Origin: an uncultured Opitutales bacterium
GTDB taxonomy: Bacteria > Verrucomicrobiota > Verrucomicrobiia > Opitutales > Intestinicryptomonadaceae
Direction: 5' to 3'
Length of the DNA stretch: 64,000 nucleotides
Assembly: GCA_944389195.1 (NCBI GenBank)
Contig: CALXLM010000002.1
Span: 50,640-114,639, forward strand
This document shows positions 1 through 9,065 of this stretch, piece by piece. A program made the translations under genes and the position numbers. Below the pieces are notes generated by a model. That model was not told where the DNA came from, made no database searches, and saw only the letters and a list, made by a program, of their open reading frames with translations. Every line of letters begins with the position of its first letter. Positions within the stretch are counted from its first letter, which is position 1.

Positions 1-561
1 CTTTTGGCAGCCCGTTATCATGACGTCTATGCCGAGCTCGTCTTTCTTGATGGGCATTGCCGAGAACGAACTTACCGTGTCGACGATAGACACCACGTCG
101 GGGAATTTTTTGAGAACTTCGGATACCGCGCGTATGTCGGTCATCGTGCCGGTCGACGTCTCGTTGTGTATGATTGTCACGGCGTCGTACTTGTTTGTTG
201 AAAGCTCCTTTTCAAGCGCCTCCGGATCGACCGGCTTGCCCCAGTCGAATTTCAATTCTCCGGCGGCCTTGCCGCAGCGCTTGGAAACGTCGTACCATTT
301 GTCCGAGAATGCTCCGTTGCAGCAGTTCAAAACGCCCTTCTTTACCACGTTGCGTATTGCGCCCTCCATTACACCCCACGACGAACTTGTGCTCAGGAAA
401 ACGGGGTCGTTCGTGTAGAATAACTGTTTTAAGCGGGGCATGATTTCGTCCACAAGCTTTGTGAAGTCTTTGCTTCTGTGACCCATAATCGGCGTAGTCA
501 TTGCCTTGTATGTTTTTTCGGAGACCTCCACGGGTCCGGGTATGAACAGTTTGTATGCCAT
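1..561 (-). CDS. Class V aminotransferase (alanine-glyoxylate / serine-pyruvate type), 3' end outside window
   Basis: An open frame runs from ATG at 561 to the window edge (187 codons, no stop), so only the N-terminal half is present. It begins MAYKLFIPGPVEVSEKTYKA, the typical start of PLP-dependent alanine-glyoxylate / serine-pyruvate aminotransferases. Further on are GHRSKDF and a TSSSWGVMEGAIRN segment, where the family binds the cofactor phosphate. The last visible residues are TGCQK; the lysine at the very edge matches the PLP-binding Lys of the family's SQK motif. Such enzymes make or consume serine or glycine in bacteria, for instance by transaminating phosphohydroxypyruvate or glyoxylate. 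The exact substrate cannot be told from half a protein. It is transcribed away from panD, with 58 bp between them on the same strand. Confidence 0.85.
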   Translation of the reverse strand, partial: MAYKLFIPGPVEVSEKTYKAMTTPIMGHRSKDFTKLVDEIMPRLKQLFYTNDPVFLSTSSSWGVMEGAIRNVVKKGVLNCCNGAFSDKWYDVSKRCGKAAGELKFDWGKPVDPEALEKELSTNKYDAVTIIHNETSTGTMTDIRAVSEVLKKFPDVVSIVDTVSSFSAMPIKKDELGIDVMITGCQK

Positions 562-619
562 ATGTCTATTATTGTTTAATGTTGGAATTGGGAAATTGGT
601 GGAATATCGACGGAAAGAT

Positions 620-991
620 TCAATCTAAGGCGTTTTGGGATTTTATGATTTTTGTATTTCTGTCGGCTAAAGTTATAGTGCGGGGTTTTGCGCTTTTGGC
701 TTCCTTTTCGTCCATTTGCGCAAAGGACATTATTACCAGCAGGTCGCCTACGTTCCCCAAATGGGCCGCTGCCCCCCTTACAGAAAACGTTCCGCTTCCC
801 CTCGGCGCCGGTATGGCGTATGTTTCAAAGCGGTGCCCGTTCGATATGTTCCCCACCAGAATTTTTTCGTATGGCAGCATGCCCACCTTGTCCATAAGGG
901 CCTGGTCTATCGCCAGGGAGCCCTCGTAATCTATGCGGGAGTCGGTCGTTTCCGCGCGCAGAATTTTAGACTTTAACATTTCAACTAACAT
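620..991 (-). CDS. panD: Aspartate 1-decarboxylase PanD
   Basis: PanD makes beta-alanine from L-aspartate for pantothenate and CoA. The zymogen cuts itself at a Gly-Ser bond to create a pyruvoyl group. The conserved YEGSLAID block holds the cleavage site, followed by the family blocks [10 protein letters not shown] and [13 protein letters not shown]. The frame is open from an ATG at 1006, but the second ATG at 991 is preferred. It gives a protein starting MLVEMLKSK in which the cleaved Gly24-Ser25 falls exactly at the E. coli numbering, and the resulting 123 aa is close to the usual ~126. No other pan gene is in view. Confidence 0.93.
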   Translation of the reverse strand: MLVEMLKSKILRAETTDSRIDYEGSLAIDQALMDKVGMLPYEKILVGNISNGHRFETYAIPAPRGSGTFSVRGAAAHLGNVGDLLVIMSFAQMDEKEAKSAKPRTITLADRNTKIIKSQNALD

Positions 992-1102
992 GGATTTCTC
1001 CTCCAATACTTTCAGTAAAAGCCGGCAGAAATATAAAAAAAACCGATATAGTCAACTCTTTTTTGGGAGAGGCTCGCGGAAACGCAAATTGAAATGGGGC
1101 TG

Positions 1103-3718
1103 TCAGTCAAGAAAGATGTCGCGTTGGCCCTGGCCTTTGTCCGGGCCTATAAGTCCTCTTTCCTCAAGCTCTTCCACTATCTCGGCTGCGCGGTTGTAGC
1201 CTACTTTTAGCTTGCGCTGCAAAAACGATATGCTCGTCTTGTTTGTCTCGCGGATTATCGATACGGCCTTCGCCACAAGGGGGTCTCCGAATTCGCCTCC
1301 GCCGGCATCGTCAGAGTCGTCCTCTTCGGTGGCTCTGTCTATTTGCGACTGCACGTCTTCGGCGTATTGCGGTTCTCCATTTATTTTTAGGGCTTCTACA
1401 ATCGCTTCTATTTCTCCGTCCGAAAGAAAAGCCCCTTGGGCGCGGACCGGATCAGAAGTACCGTTGTTTAGGAAAAGCATGTCCCCCCAGCCGATAAGCG
1501 CCTCCGCGCCCTTTCTGTCGAGAATCGTGCGGCTATCTATTTGCGATGTCACCTTGAAGGCTATTCGCGTGGGCAGGTTGTTCTTTATAAGCCCGGTTAT
1601 GACCTTTACGTCCGGGCGCTGCGTGGCTATTATCATGTGTATTCCCGCCGCTCTCGCGAGTTGCGTTATGCGCGCAATATAGTGCTCCACCTCTTTGCCG
1701 ACAACGCTCATCAGATCGGCGAGTTCGTCGATTATGCATACGATATACGGCAGCTTTTCGTCGGGTATTTCCACGCTGGAGTCCCCGCCGCTTTCGGCGT
1801 TTGTTGACAGGGCGGCTTGGCGCTCTTCGGCGGTCATGTCGGCGAAATCTTCTTCGGCTCTTAGCATTTGCTCTTTGTCCCTCAGAATCTTGGCGTTGAA
1901 ACCGTCTATGTTTCTGACTCCGGCCTTATTGAAAATTTGATAGCGGCGCATCATTTCGGAGGTGAGCCATTTTAATGCCGCCGCGGCTTTTTTGACGTCG
2001 CTTACGACGGGTATTAGCATGTGCGGCAGCGAGTTGTAAACTTGAAGCTCGACCATTTTCGGGTCTATCATTATTAGCCTGAGGTCCTGGGGCGTCATTT
2101 TGTAGAGCATGGATACGATTATCGTGTTTATGCAGACGCTCTTGCCCGAATTTGTGGATCCCGCGATGAGGGCGTGGGTCATCTTTTTTAGATTTGCCAC
2201 AATAGGCACTCCTGTCGCGTCTTTGCCGAGGGCTATCGGTATTTCGAATTTGTTGTCGCGCCATTGTTTGGACTGCAGAACCTCGCGCATGGTCACGTTT
2301 ATTCTGTGCCTGTTCGGAACTTCTATGCCCACTGTGCCGCGCCCGGGCACGGGGGCGATTATTCTTACTTTTTCGGCTTTTATGCCTGCGGTAATGTCGT
2401 CTTCAAGGTTTGCTATGCGGCTGATTTTAACCCCGGTTGCCGGCTTTACCTCGTAGCGGGTGATGACCGGTCCCGAATACGCTTTGTCGGGAATGACCTT
2501 TACGCCGAACGATCCGATAACCTCGACGATTTCGGCAATTCTGGCGTTGTAGTCTTCGTCCGGTATTTCGCCTCTATCCACAGGTTCGGAGAGAAGTTTT
2601 AGGGAGGGGAAAACGTATCCGTTTTTCTTTTTTGGAGTCGCCGGAGCGTCGATTTTTTCATCTATCGCCTTTGAGACTTCGATTTTCGTGGGTTCGGACG
2701 CGCTTGGCGCCGTGCCCGCCGCGGGCGCGCTGTCTGTGCGCGTTTTGGCATGCGCCGTTTCGTCAGCCCCGTCGAAATTTTCGGCGTTTTCGGGCGCGTC
2801 GAATTCTACGACTTTCGGCGGGATATCGTCGAAACGCGACGTAAAGTCGCTGATAGGCTCGTTTATAGAATCACCGTCTTCGCCGTCTGGCTCGGGCGAT
2901 TCGCCGCCGCTTTCCGCCGGCTGGGAGCTTTGCGCGTTTTCGGTTTGGCTGCGCATCGATATTTTTATGCGCCGCGGCAGGGCTGCGATTTGCCCGTCGT
3001 CTTCGTCCTCGCCGCCATCGCTTTTGCGGGAGAACAGGGCTTTAGGAAGCCATGTTAGCGCTGCCCAAGTTATCTTTGCCACGCGCACGAAGACGTGCGG
3101 GGACTTTTTCGCCGCCCCCGCCAGCTCCTTTGCCGCCTCCATCGGGCTGTCGACAAACACTATCACCATGCATATAAAATACAGCGTTCCGACAAGCAGG
3201 CCGCTGCCGGCAGTGTTCAGAAACGGCCGCAAGAGGTTGAAGAAAACCGTTTCCCCGAATTTCCCGCCCCAACCTGACGGAAAATGCGCCGATTGAAGCG
3301 CTCCGCCGCTTGCGGCGGTTTGAATGATTGAGCACAATATAGAGAACAGGAGTAGTCCGGAAAGAGTGGCAGTTATGGTTCCTTTTGACACGGCCGACGC
3401 GCTGCGTTGAAAGCACATCGCCCCAAGCCACAGCAAATAAACGGGCACCATGTAAGAGGCCGCACCGAACAGAAGAAAAGTTGCGGAACAGAAAGTGGCG
3501 CCGAACTTGCCGCATATGTTGTCGCCCGCGCTTTGGGTGGAGGCCGTGAAAGGCTCAAAGTAGTGGCTCAAGAATATTTCCTGCCCGGGAACATAGTCGA
3601 GCATGGACAGCCCTGTCACTACTCCCGTAAAAATAAGAATAGCCGCCGCCGCCAGATGCCGGCGCCCCACTATTTCTCCCAATTTTTCGCCTCTTTTGAT
3701 TTTTGCCATTCGGTTCAA
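1103..3718 (-). CDS. ftsK: DNA translocase FtsK/SpoIIIE
   Basis: An 871-residue septal DNA pump that clears and aligns the chromosome terminus at division. Four hydrophobic segments lie in the first ~210 residues. A poorly conserved acidic linker (about 220-350) follows, then the motor domain with Walker A GSTNSGKS, LIMIDPKMVEL and the Walker B region IVCIIDELADLM. The last ~65 residues are the winged-helix gamma domain that reads KOPS-type polar sequences (VSIIRETNKTSISFLQRKLK, then YNRAAEIVEELEERG). The start could be the ATG at 3718 or one three codons later at 3709; I kept the longer. recN lies 66 bp upstream on the same strand. Confidence 0.96.
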   Translation of the reverse strand: MNRMAKIKRGEKLGEIVGRRHLAAAAILIFTGVVTGLSMLDYVPGQEIFLSHYFEPFTASTQSAGDNICGKFGATFCSATFLLFGAASYMVPVYLLWLGAMCFQRSASAVSKGTITATLSGLLLFSILCSIIQTAASGGALQSAHFPSGWGGKFGETVFFNLLRPFLNTAGSGLLVGTLYFICMVIVFVDSPMEAAKELAGAAKKSPHVFVRVAKITWAALTWLPKALFSRKSDGGEDEDDGQIAALPRRIKISMRSQTENAQSSQPAESGGESPEPDGEDGDSINEPISDFTSRFDDIPPKVVEFDAPENAENFDGADETAHAKTRTDSAPAAGTAPSASEPTKIEVSKAIDEKIDAPATPKKKNGYVFPSLKLLSEPVDRGEIPDEDYNARIAEIVEVIGSFGVKVIPDKAYSGPVITRYEVKPATGVKISRIANLEDDITAGIKAEKVRIIAPVPGRGTVGIEVPNRHRINVTMREVLQSKQWRDNKFEIPIALGKDATGVPIVANLKKMTHALIAGSTNSGKSVCINTIIVSMLYKMTPQDLRLIMIDPKMVELQVYNSLPHMLIPVVSDVKKAAAALKWLTSEMMRRYQIFNKAGVRNIDGFNAKILRDKEQMLRAEEDFADMTAEERQAALSTNAESGGDSSVEIPDEKLPYIVCIIDELADLMSVVGKEVEHYIARITQLARAAGIHMIIATQRPDVKVITGLIKNNLPTRIAFKVTSQIDSRTILDRKGAEALIGWGDMLFLNNGTSDPVRAQGAFLSDGEIEAIVEALKINGEPQYAEDVQSQIDRATEEDDSDDAGGGEFGDPLVAKAVSIIRETNKTSISFLQRKLKVGYNRAAEIVEELEERGLIGPDKGQGQRDIFLD

Positions 3719-3784
3719 TTCCTTATATTATATATATAATACAGCAGTTCTCGTGGAATATGACAAACAAATATTGCCGCGGTT

Positions 3785-5452
3785 TTAAAGCCGGTTTTCC
3801 AAAAGCTTTTCGGCATGGGCGAGCGCCGAAGGCGAGGACCTGTCTCCGAGCATTCTTGCCAGCTCGCATATGCGCCTGTTTCTGTCGGCGTCGATTGCGC
3901 TTATGCGCACGCTTGTGGAGTCTTTCGTTTGCGTTTTTTCAACAAGCAGGTGTCCGTTCGCGCGGGCCGCGACCTGGGGAAGGTGTGTGACGCAAAACAC
4001 CTGCCTTTTTAGGGAGAGTCCGGCGAGGGCCTTCCCGACTTCCATGCCTATTTCGCCCCCGACGTTTGCGTCCACTTCGTCGAATACGAGCACGGGGGTG
4101 TTGTCGGCCTCCGCAAGCACCGTCTTTAAAGCCAGCATCACCCGCGCAAGCTCTCCGCTTGAGGCTATTTTTGCGAGCGGCTGGGGGCGGTGCCCGGCGT
4201 TTGCAGTAAACATAAATTCCGCCGTGCTACCGCAGTCGGGCGACGGCTCTTTTGCGCGTGCCGCCTCTATTTTAAGCGAGGCGTTTTTAAAGCCGAGGCG
4301 CGAAAGCATTTTTTCGGCGGCTTCGGCGAGCGCCTTTGCGCCCCTCTTTCTTGACTCGAAAATTTCGTCCGCCAGGGGCGACAGTTTTTTGAGTATTTCT
4401 TTTTCGGCTTTGTCGAGCCTGCGTATCGACGCGCCTATGTCGGACTGCATTTCGAGCCTTTTTGCCATTTCGCCGCGGGCCTTTCTCACAAGCTCCGGCG
4501 TGGGGCCGTACTTTCTGGAAAGCGCGAGCCATTCGGACATTTTTGCCCGCACGTCTTCGATGCGGCTTTCGTCCATGTCGCACGAGCGCGCCAGCCGCGC
4601 GTATTCCTCCGCGACGTCCGACAGCTCCACGGCGGCGTCTTCGAGCCTTCGGGCGAGCGCCTCCGCGGCTTCGTCCGCGGCGCCGATGCCGTCGGCCAGC
4701 CTTTTTGCGCGCGCTATCGATGCGTTCGCCCCGTTTTCACCTTCGAGAAGCTCGTAAATTTCCCCCGCGTTTTCCACGATTTGGCTCGACATTTCCGCAA
4801 TCCTTGAAAGCCGTTCAAGTTCCGATATGGATTCGTCGGTCGGGTTTACCGCGTCTATGGCTTCTATTTGTGAACTGATAAATTCCGCCTCGTCTGCCGA
4901 CAGGCTCTTAGAGTTTTTCAGCGATTCCATTTCGGAGAGTATCCGCGCCCTTTCGGAATACAGCCGCATGTATTCGGCGCGCGTCGCGTCGTTTCGGCAG
5001 TAGTTGTCGAGAAGCAAAAGCTGGTTTTTTGCAGAGAAGAGCTTTTGCGGCTCTTGCGGGCCGTGGAAGTCTATCCAAAGCGGGCCGAGCTCCGCCAGCG
5101 CCGACAGCGGCGCGAGCGTTCCGTTTATGAACACTCTTCCGGATTTTTCACGGCTTATCACCCTCGACACCACAAGTGAGCCGTCGTCGCATTTTCTGAG
5201 CCCGTTCTTTTCGAGAAATGCGTCTATTTCGGAGGTGTCTGAAAAAGAGATTAAGGCCTCCACTTTGCAAGAGTCGGCGCCTTCGCGTATAATTTCCCTG
5301 CCGCGCCTGTTTCCCGCAAGCAGCGATAGTGCCCCGAGCATGACGCTTTTCCCCGCGCCCGTCTCCCCAGTCACGGCAGTGAAGCCTTCGGAAAACTCGA
5401 CGCGCGCCTCGTCCATAAGCGCGAGGTTTGAAATCTTTAAAAATTCAATCAT
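3785..5452 (-). CDS. recN: DNA repair protein RecN
   Basis: RecN is an SMC-like ATPase that acts early at double-strand breaks. The 555-residue frame has Walker A GETGAGKS near residue 30, a long central coiled coil, and the C-terminal FDEVDANVGGEIG signature plus THLPQVAA. The open frame continues upstream to 5680, but that extension has no family similarity. The ATG at 5452 gives MIEFLKISNLALMD, the normal RecN start, has AAAGGA just ahead of it, and gives the usual length of ~553 residues. The longer start would also overlap the start of divergent lpxC. The protein has no odd changes. Confidence 0.95.
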   Translation of the reverse strand: MIEFLKISNLALMDEARVEFSEGFTAVTGETGAGKSVMLGALSLLAGNRRGREIIREGADSCKVEALISFSDTSEIDAFLEKNGLRKCDDGSLVVSRVISREKSGRVFINGTLAPLSALAELGPLWIDFHGPQEPQKLFSAKNQLLLLDNYCRNDATRAEYMRLYSERARILSEMESLKNSKSLSADEAEFISSQIEAIDAVNPTDESISELERLSRIAEMSSQIVENAGEIYELLEGENGANASIARAKRLADGIGAADEAAEALARRLEDAAVELSDVAEEYARLARSCDMDESRIEDVRAKMSEWLALSRKYGPTPELVRKARGEMAKRLEMQSDIGASIRRLDKAEKEILKKLSPLADEIFESRKRGAKALAEAAEKMLSRLGFKNASLKIEAARAKEPSPDCGSTAEFMFTANAGHRPQPLAKIASSGELARVMLALKTVLAEADNTPVLVFDEVDANVGGEIGMEVGKALAGLSLKRQVFCVTHLPQVAARANGHLLVEKTQTKDSTSVRISAIDADRNRRICELARMLGDRSSPSALAHAEKLLENRL

Positions 5453-5649
5453 TTCCTTTTGGAATGTTTCTGCGGCGATGTTTGCATTTTTCCGGCGATT
5501 TTCCAAGCACGATTTTTGCCTGCGGCGCGGAGCCAATATTTCCCATGCGTTCGCGCATTTGCGTGATTCCGCTTTGAATAACCTTGACAAACAAGCGCAT
5601 AAGATAAGAATCGGCCGTTTGATTTTTTTATACCTGGACGGATTTTCAG

Positions 5650-7002
5650 ATGAAACAAAGAACCATTTTAAGGGAAGCATCGATAAGCGGCACGGCTTTG
5701 CACAGCGCCGCCGAAGTCACTTTGACGTTAAAGCCCGCGCCGGAGAACACGGGCATAGTTTTCCGCCGCAAAGACATTTACGCAAAGCCGGAGCTTCGTC
5801 CGCATATTTCCCTGATATCTCAGGATTTGGTCAGGAACACGGGGGTGTCGGAGGGCCACGTTAAACTCCACACGATAGAGCACGTTGTAAGCGCGTTGAA
5901 CGGCATGAACGTCGACAACTGCATCATCGAGATGAACGCCGACGAGCCGCCGATTCTCGACGGCTCCTCCAAGTTTTTTGTGAACCTGATACAGCAGGCC
6001 GAACCCGTCGAGCAGGAGGCGGAGCGCGCGGAGTTTTCCCTTGTGGAGCCCGTTTCCGTGTCGGACGGAAACCGCTCGCTGATAGCGCTGCCGTACGACG
6101 GCTTGAAAATAACCTGCACTTCGGCGGACGACAGGGGCATCCACACGCAGCATCTTTCGATAGACATAGATCCGGAAACGTATCAGGCTTCGATTGCTCC
6201 GGCGAGGACGTTTACCATTTACGAGGACATCGAGCCCCTTTTAAAAATGGGGAAAATCCAGGGGGGAAGCTTGGATTCGGCGATTGTCATAAAGGGGAAC
6301 AAGATTTTATCCAAGGAGCCGCTGCGTTTTCAGGACGAATTTGTAAGGCATAAGATTCTCGACATAATCGGCGATATCGCGCTTTTGGGCGTAAAGTTAA
6401 AGGCGCACATAGTGGCGGTGCGCCCGGGGCACGCTCTCAACGCAAAGCTTACCGAAAAGATATACCGCCAGATGGAGGCTCTGAAGAATGCTCCAAAGGC
6501 GCAGTCCAAACAGAAGGGAGGCGCGCCTGAGCAGCACCATAAGATATTTACCGAGGCCACTCTCGACGCGCGCAGGATTCTCGAGCTGCTTCCGCACAGG
6601 TATCCGTTCGTGCTTATCGACCGCATAACGGAGACGCGCGGGAACACGGAGCTTACCGCCATAAAAAATGTCACCTTAAACGAGCAGTTCTTTCAGGGCC
6701 ATTTTCCCGGAAATCCGGTAATGCCGGGCGTGCTGCAGCTTGAGGCGATGGCGCAGGCTGCCGGGATTCTGATGCTGAGGCAGATAGACGGCGAGGACAA
6801 GCTTGCGTTTTTTATGAGCGCCGACAAGGTGAAGTTCAGGCGCGCCGTAAAGCCCGGGGACCAGCTGCAAATAGACGTTAAAATAACGAAGTCGAGAGGG
6901 GAAAAAATAGCCTGCGCCGAGGCCACATGCAAGGTTGCCGGAAAAGTGGTTTCGTCGGCCGACCTGATGTTTGCAGTTCTCGACGCTGCGGACGCCCCTT
7001 AA
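5650..7002 (+). CDS. lpxC: Bifunctional LpxC-FabZ: UDP-3-O-acyl-GlcNAc deacetylase / 3-hydroxyacyl-ACP dehydratase
   Basis: Two enzymes fused in 450 residues. The N-terminal ~285 residues are LpxC, the zinc deacetylase that commits to lipid A synthesis; zinc ligands are visible as His78 (EHVV), His234 and Asp238 (HKILDIIGD), with the later GHALN histidine. After a linker rich in Lys, Gln and Ala (about 275-295) comes FabZ, with [13 protein letters not shown] and the catalytic His351 in [10 protein letters not shown] and Glu365 in LQLEAMAQ, spaced 14 residues as in E. coli FabZ. FabZ dehydrates 3-hydroxyacyl-ACP for fatty acid elongation and so competes with LpxA for substrate. The fusion is known from Bacteroidetes and some other phyla. 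The gene leads into lpxA with 26 bp between them and is divergent from recN. Confidence 0.95.
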   Translation: MKQRTILREASISGTALHSAAEVTLTLKPAPENTGIVFRRKDIYAKPELRPHISLISQDLVRNTGVSEGHVKLHTIEHVVSALNGMNVDNCIIEMNADEPPILDGSSKFFVNLIQQAEPVEQEAERAEFSLVEPVSVSDGNRSLIALPYDGLKITCTSADDRGIHTQHLSIDIDPETYQASIAPARTFTIYEDIEPLLKMGKIQGGSLDSAIVIKGNKILSKEPLRFQDEFVRHKILDIIGDIALLGVKLKAHIVAVRPGHALNAKLTEKIYRQMEALKNAPKAQSKQKGGAPEQHHKIFTEATLDARRILELLPHRYPFVLIDRITETRGNTELTAIKNVTLNEQFFQGHFPGNPVMPGVLQLEAMAQAAGILMLRQIDGEDKLAFFMSADKVKFRRAVKPGDQLQIDVKITKSRGEKIACAEATCKVAGKVVSSADLMFAVLDAADAP

Positions 7003-7028
7003 AACCAAAAAACTATGACGACGTTGAA

Positions 7029-7808
7029 ATGACGAAAATTCATCCAACCGCAATTGTTGAAAAGGGAGCCGAATTGGACGACGGCGTGGAGGTGGGCGCT
7101 TACGCCTACATAGGGCCGGAGGTCAGGATAGGGAAAAATACGGTCGTCGCCCACCACGCAACGGTGGACGGCAACACGTCATTGGGCTGCGACAACTCGG
7201 TTTTCCCGTACGCCTTTATCGGCGGCAAGACACACGATTTGAAATACCGCGGCGGAAAGCCCGGCCTTGTGATAGGCGATAGAAACGTGTTTCGCGAATA
7301 CACCACCGCCCACCTCGCCACGTCGGACGGGCGCAATACCGTTATCGGGAACGACAACAATATTTTGGCGTACAGCCACATTGCACACGACTGTGTCGTG
7401 GGAAACAAAATCGTCATGAGCTCGCACGCCGCGCTCGGCGGGCACGTGGTTCTTGAAGACAACGCCGTAATCGGCTGGGGAAGCGGGGCGCATCAATTTT
7501 GCCGGATAGGGGCTTATGCCATGCTCAGCGCAAGTTCAAAACTCGTAAAGGATTTGCCTCCGTTTTTTATGGCGGACGGTTCGCCCGCCGAGGTGTGCGC
7601 GATAAACAAAATAAACATGCAGCGCAACGGTTTTTCAGTCGAGGAGATAGACGTGGCGTACAGCGCGTTCAAGCTGATTTACAGGCAGAGGCTTTCGAGG
7701 ACTCACGCCATAGAGGAGTTGGCAAAGCGCGAAAACGCCGCCGGAAGCCGCGTGGTGTCCGCCATACTGGAATTCGCGTGCGGAGAGAGCGAGCGCGGAT
7801 TGGCGTAG
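7029..7808 (+). CDS. lpxA: UDP-N-acetylglucosamine acyltransferase LpxA
   Basis: LpxA moves a 3-hydroxyacyl chain from ACP to UDP-GlcNAc, the first step of lipid A synthesis. The 259-residue protein begins MTKIHPTAIVEKGAELDDGV and continues with hexapeptide repeats of the left-handed beta helix. The family catalytic His is in AHDCVVGN at about residue 120, and the C-terminal helical part follows DLPPFFMADGSPAEV. The frame is open upstream to 6927, but that region overlaps the end of fabZ out of frame, so the ATG at 7029 is used. It forms an operon with lpxC-fabZ. Confidence 0.95.
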   Translation: MTKIHPTAIVEKGAELDDGVEVGAYAYIGPEVRIGKNTVVAHHATVDGNTSLGCDNSVFPYAFIGGKTHDLKYRGGKPGLVIGDRNVFREYTTAHLATSDGRNTVIGNDNNILAYSHIAHDCVVGNKIVMSSHAALGGHVVLEDNAVIGWGSGAHQFCRIGAYAMLSASSKLVKDLPPFFMADGSPAEVCAINKINMQRNGFSVEEIDVAYSAFKLIYRQRLSRTHAIEELAKRENAAGSRVVSAILEFACGESERGLA

Positions 7809-7869
7809 CCGGATTATAGGCGCGCCAGATGCCGGCCGCGGAGTTGCATTTGCGCCTTTCTTTAATTTT

Positions 7870-8442
7870 ATGGGAACAAGCCTTGTAAAGCTCGCTCACA
7901 GTATTGCGCGCGATTTTTTGTCGGGGGTCGAGCCATTGTACGCCGTTGACGCCACTGTCGGGAACGGGTATGACACCCTTTTTTTGGCGGGGCTTGCCGG
8001 GGCGTCGGGAAGGGTATTCGGATTTGACGTGCAGGCGGAGGCGATTGCGCGCGCGCGCGGGCTTTTGGAAAAAAACGCGCTGTCGGGCGTTGCCGACTTG
8101 TTTCTTTGCGGGCACGAGCGCATGGAGGATTTTATTCCTCCGGAGTTATCCGGAAGGATAGGCTGCGTTTTTTTCAATCTCGGCTGGCTTCCGGGTTCCG
8201 ACAAATCGACGATAACGAAACCGGATACGACGCTTGCGGCACTCAGGGCTTCCATGCGCCTTTTGGGGGGCGGGCGCTGCATGCTTTCCGCGCTGTGCTA
8301 TCGCGGGCACGCGGGGGGGCAGGAGGAGTATGAGGCGGTGGAGTCGTTTTTTTGCGAAACTTTCGGGACGGCTTTCGATTCGTTTTCCGACCTCGCCAAC
8401 AAAGTTTCGCCCGTGCTGTTGGCTGCAAAGTTTTCCTCGTGA
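7870..8442 (+). CDS. mnmM: MnmM/YtqB-type SAM-dependent tRNA methyltransferase
   Basis: A 190-residue Rossmann-fold methyltransferase of the rRNA_methylase/YtqB family. SAM-binding motifs are VDATVGNGYDTLFLA and GFDVQAEAI. The family-specific NLGWLPGSDKSTIT and CYRGHAGGQEEYEAV are also clear. The B. subtilis homologue, renamed MnmM, methylates 5-aminomethyl-2-thiouridine in the tRNA wobble position. The function here is by family membership. It follows lpxA by 61 bp on the same strand and may share its transcript. Confidence 0.85.
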   Translation: MGTSLVKLAHSIARDFLSGVEPLYAVDATVGNGYDTLFLAGLAGASGRVFGFDVQAEAIARARGLLEKNALSGVADLFLCGHERMEDFIPPELSGRIGCVFFNLGWLPGSDKSTITKPDTTLAALRASMRLLGGGRCMLSALCYRGHAGGQEEYEAVESFFCETFGTAFDSFSDLANKVSPVLLAAKFSS

Positions 8443-8498
8443 AATAAATTGTAAAAAAATGTTTAAAAAAAAATACAACTGATTCATCTTATAAAAAT

Positions 8499-8978
8499 AT
8501 GGAAAAACTTTTAAGACTCATGCTTGACGGCGAAGCGCTGTCCACGGAACAAATGGGAAGGATTCTCGGATACACGCGCGAGGAACTGGACGCCGAGCTG
8601 AAAAAGATGTACGACGAGGGGATTTTGCTCGGCTGGCGCCCGGTGATAAATCCGGACGTCGAAGATTCCACCGTGCACGCGGCGATAGAGCTGCGCATAA
8701 ACCCGGAGCGCGACGGCGGATTCGACAGGCTCGCGCAGCGCATAAGCAGGTTCGACCAGGTTGATTCGTGCTACCTGATGAGCGGGGCGTACGATCTCCT
8801 TTTGTTCGTAAAGGCGAAATCTCTGCGCGGAGTGGCGAGCTTTGTTTACGAGAAGCTCGCGACAATCGGAGGTGTCACTTCGACTGCCACGCATTTCTTC
8901 TTGAAGACGTACAAGCAGCAGGGTTTTCTCATTCAAAAGGACGTTAACGGAGGGGACAGGCTTTTTTATTCCCCGTAG
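8499..8978 (+). CDS. Lrp/AsnC family transcriptional regulator
   Basis: A 159-residue Lrp/AsnC protein. The first ~55 residues form the winged helix-turn-helix (ALSTEQMGRILGYTREELDAEL, then a short wing). From about 65 the RAM effector domain follows, with the usual pattern around SCYLMSGAYDLLLFV. It lies 87 bp upstream of an alanine-type aminotransferase on the same strand. The order regulator then aminotransferase is the same as B. subtilis alaR-alaT (yugG-yugH), so it probably responds to an amino acid and controls this pair. The start has a T/A-rich leader without a strong Shine-Dalgarno. Confidence 0.9.
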   Translation: MEKLLRLMLDGEALSTEQMGRILGYTREELDAELKKMYDEGILLGWRPVINPDVEDSTVHAAIELRINPERDGGFDRLAQRISRFDQVDSCYLMSGAYDLLLFVKAKSLRGVASFVYEKLATIGGVTSTATHFFLKTYKQQGFLIQKDVNGGDRLFYSP

Positions 8979-9065
8979 CGGCCGCCTTTGCGGATTTCTC
9001 GCGCCTGGCGCAGAAAGCCGCGTGCCCCGGTCTATTTTACAATACTCAATTTGCAATACAAAGAA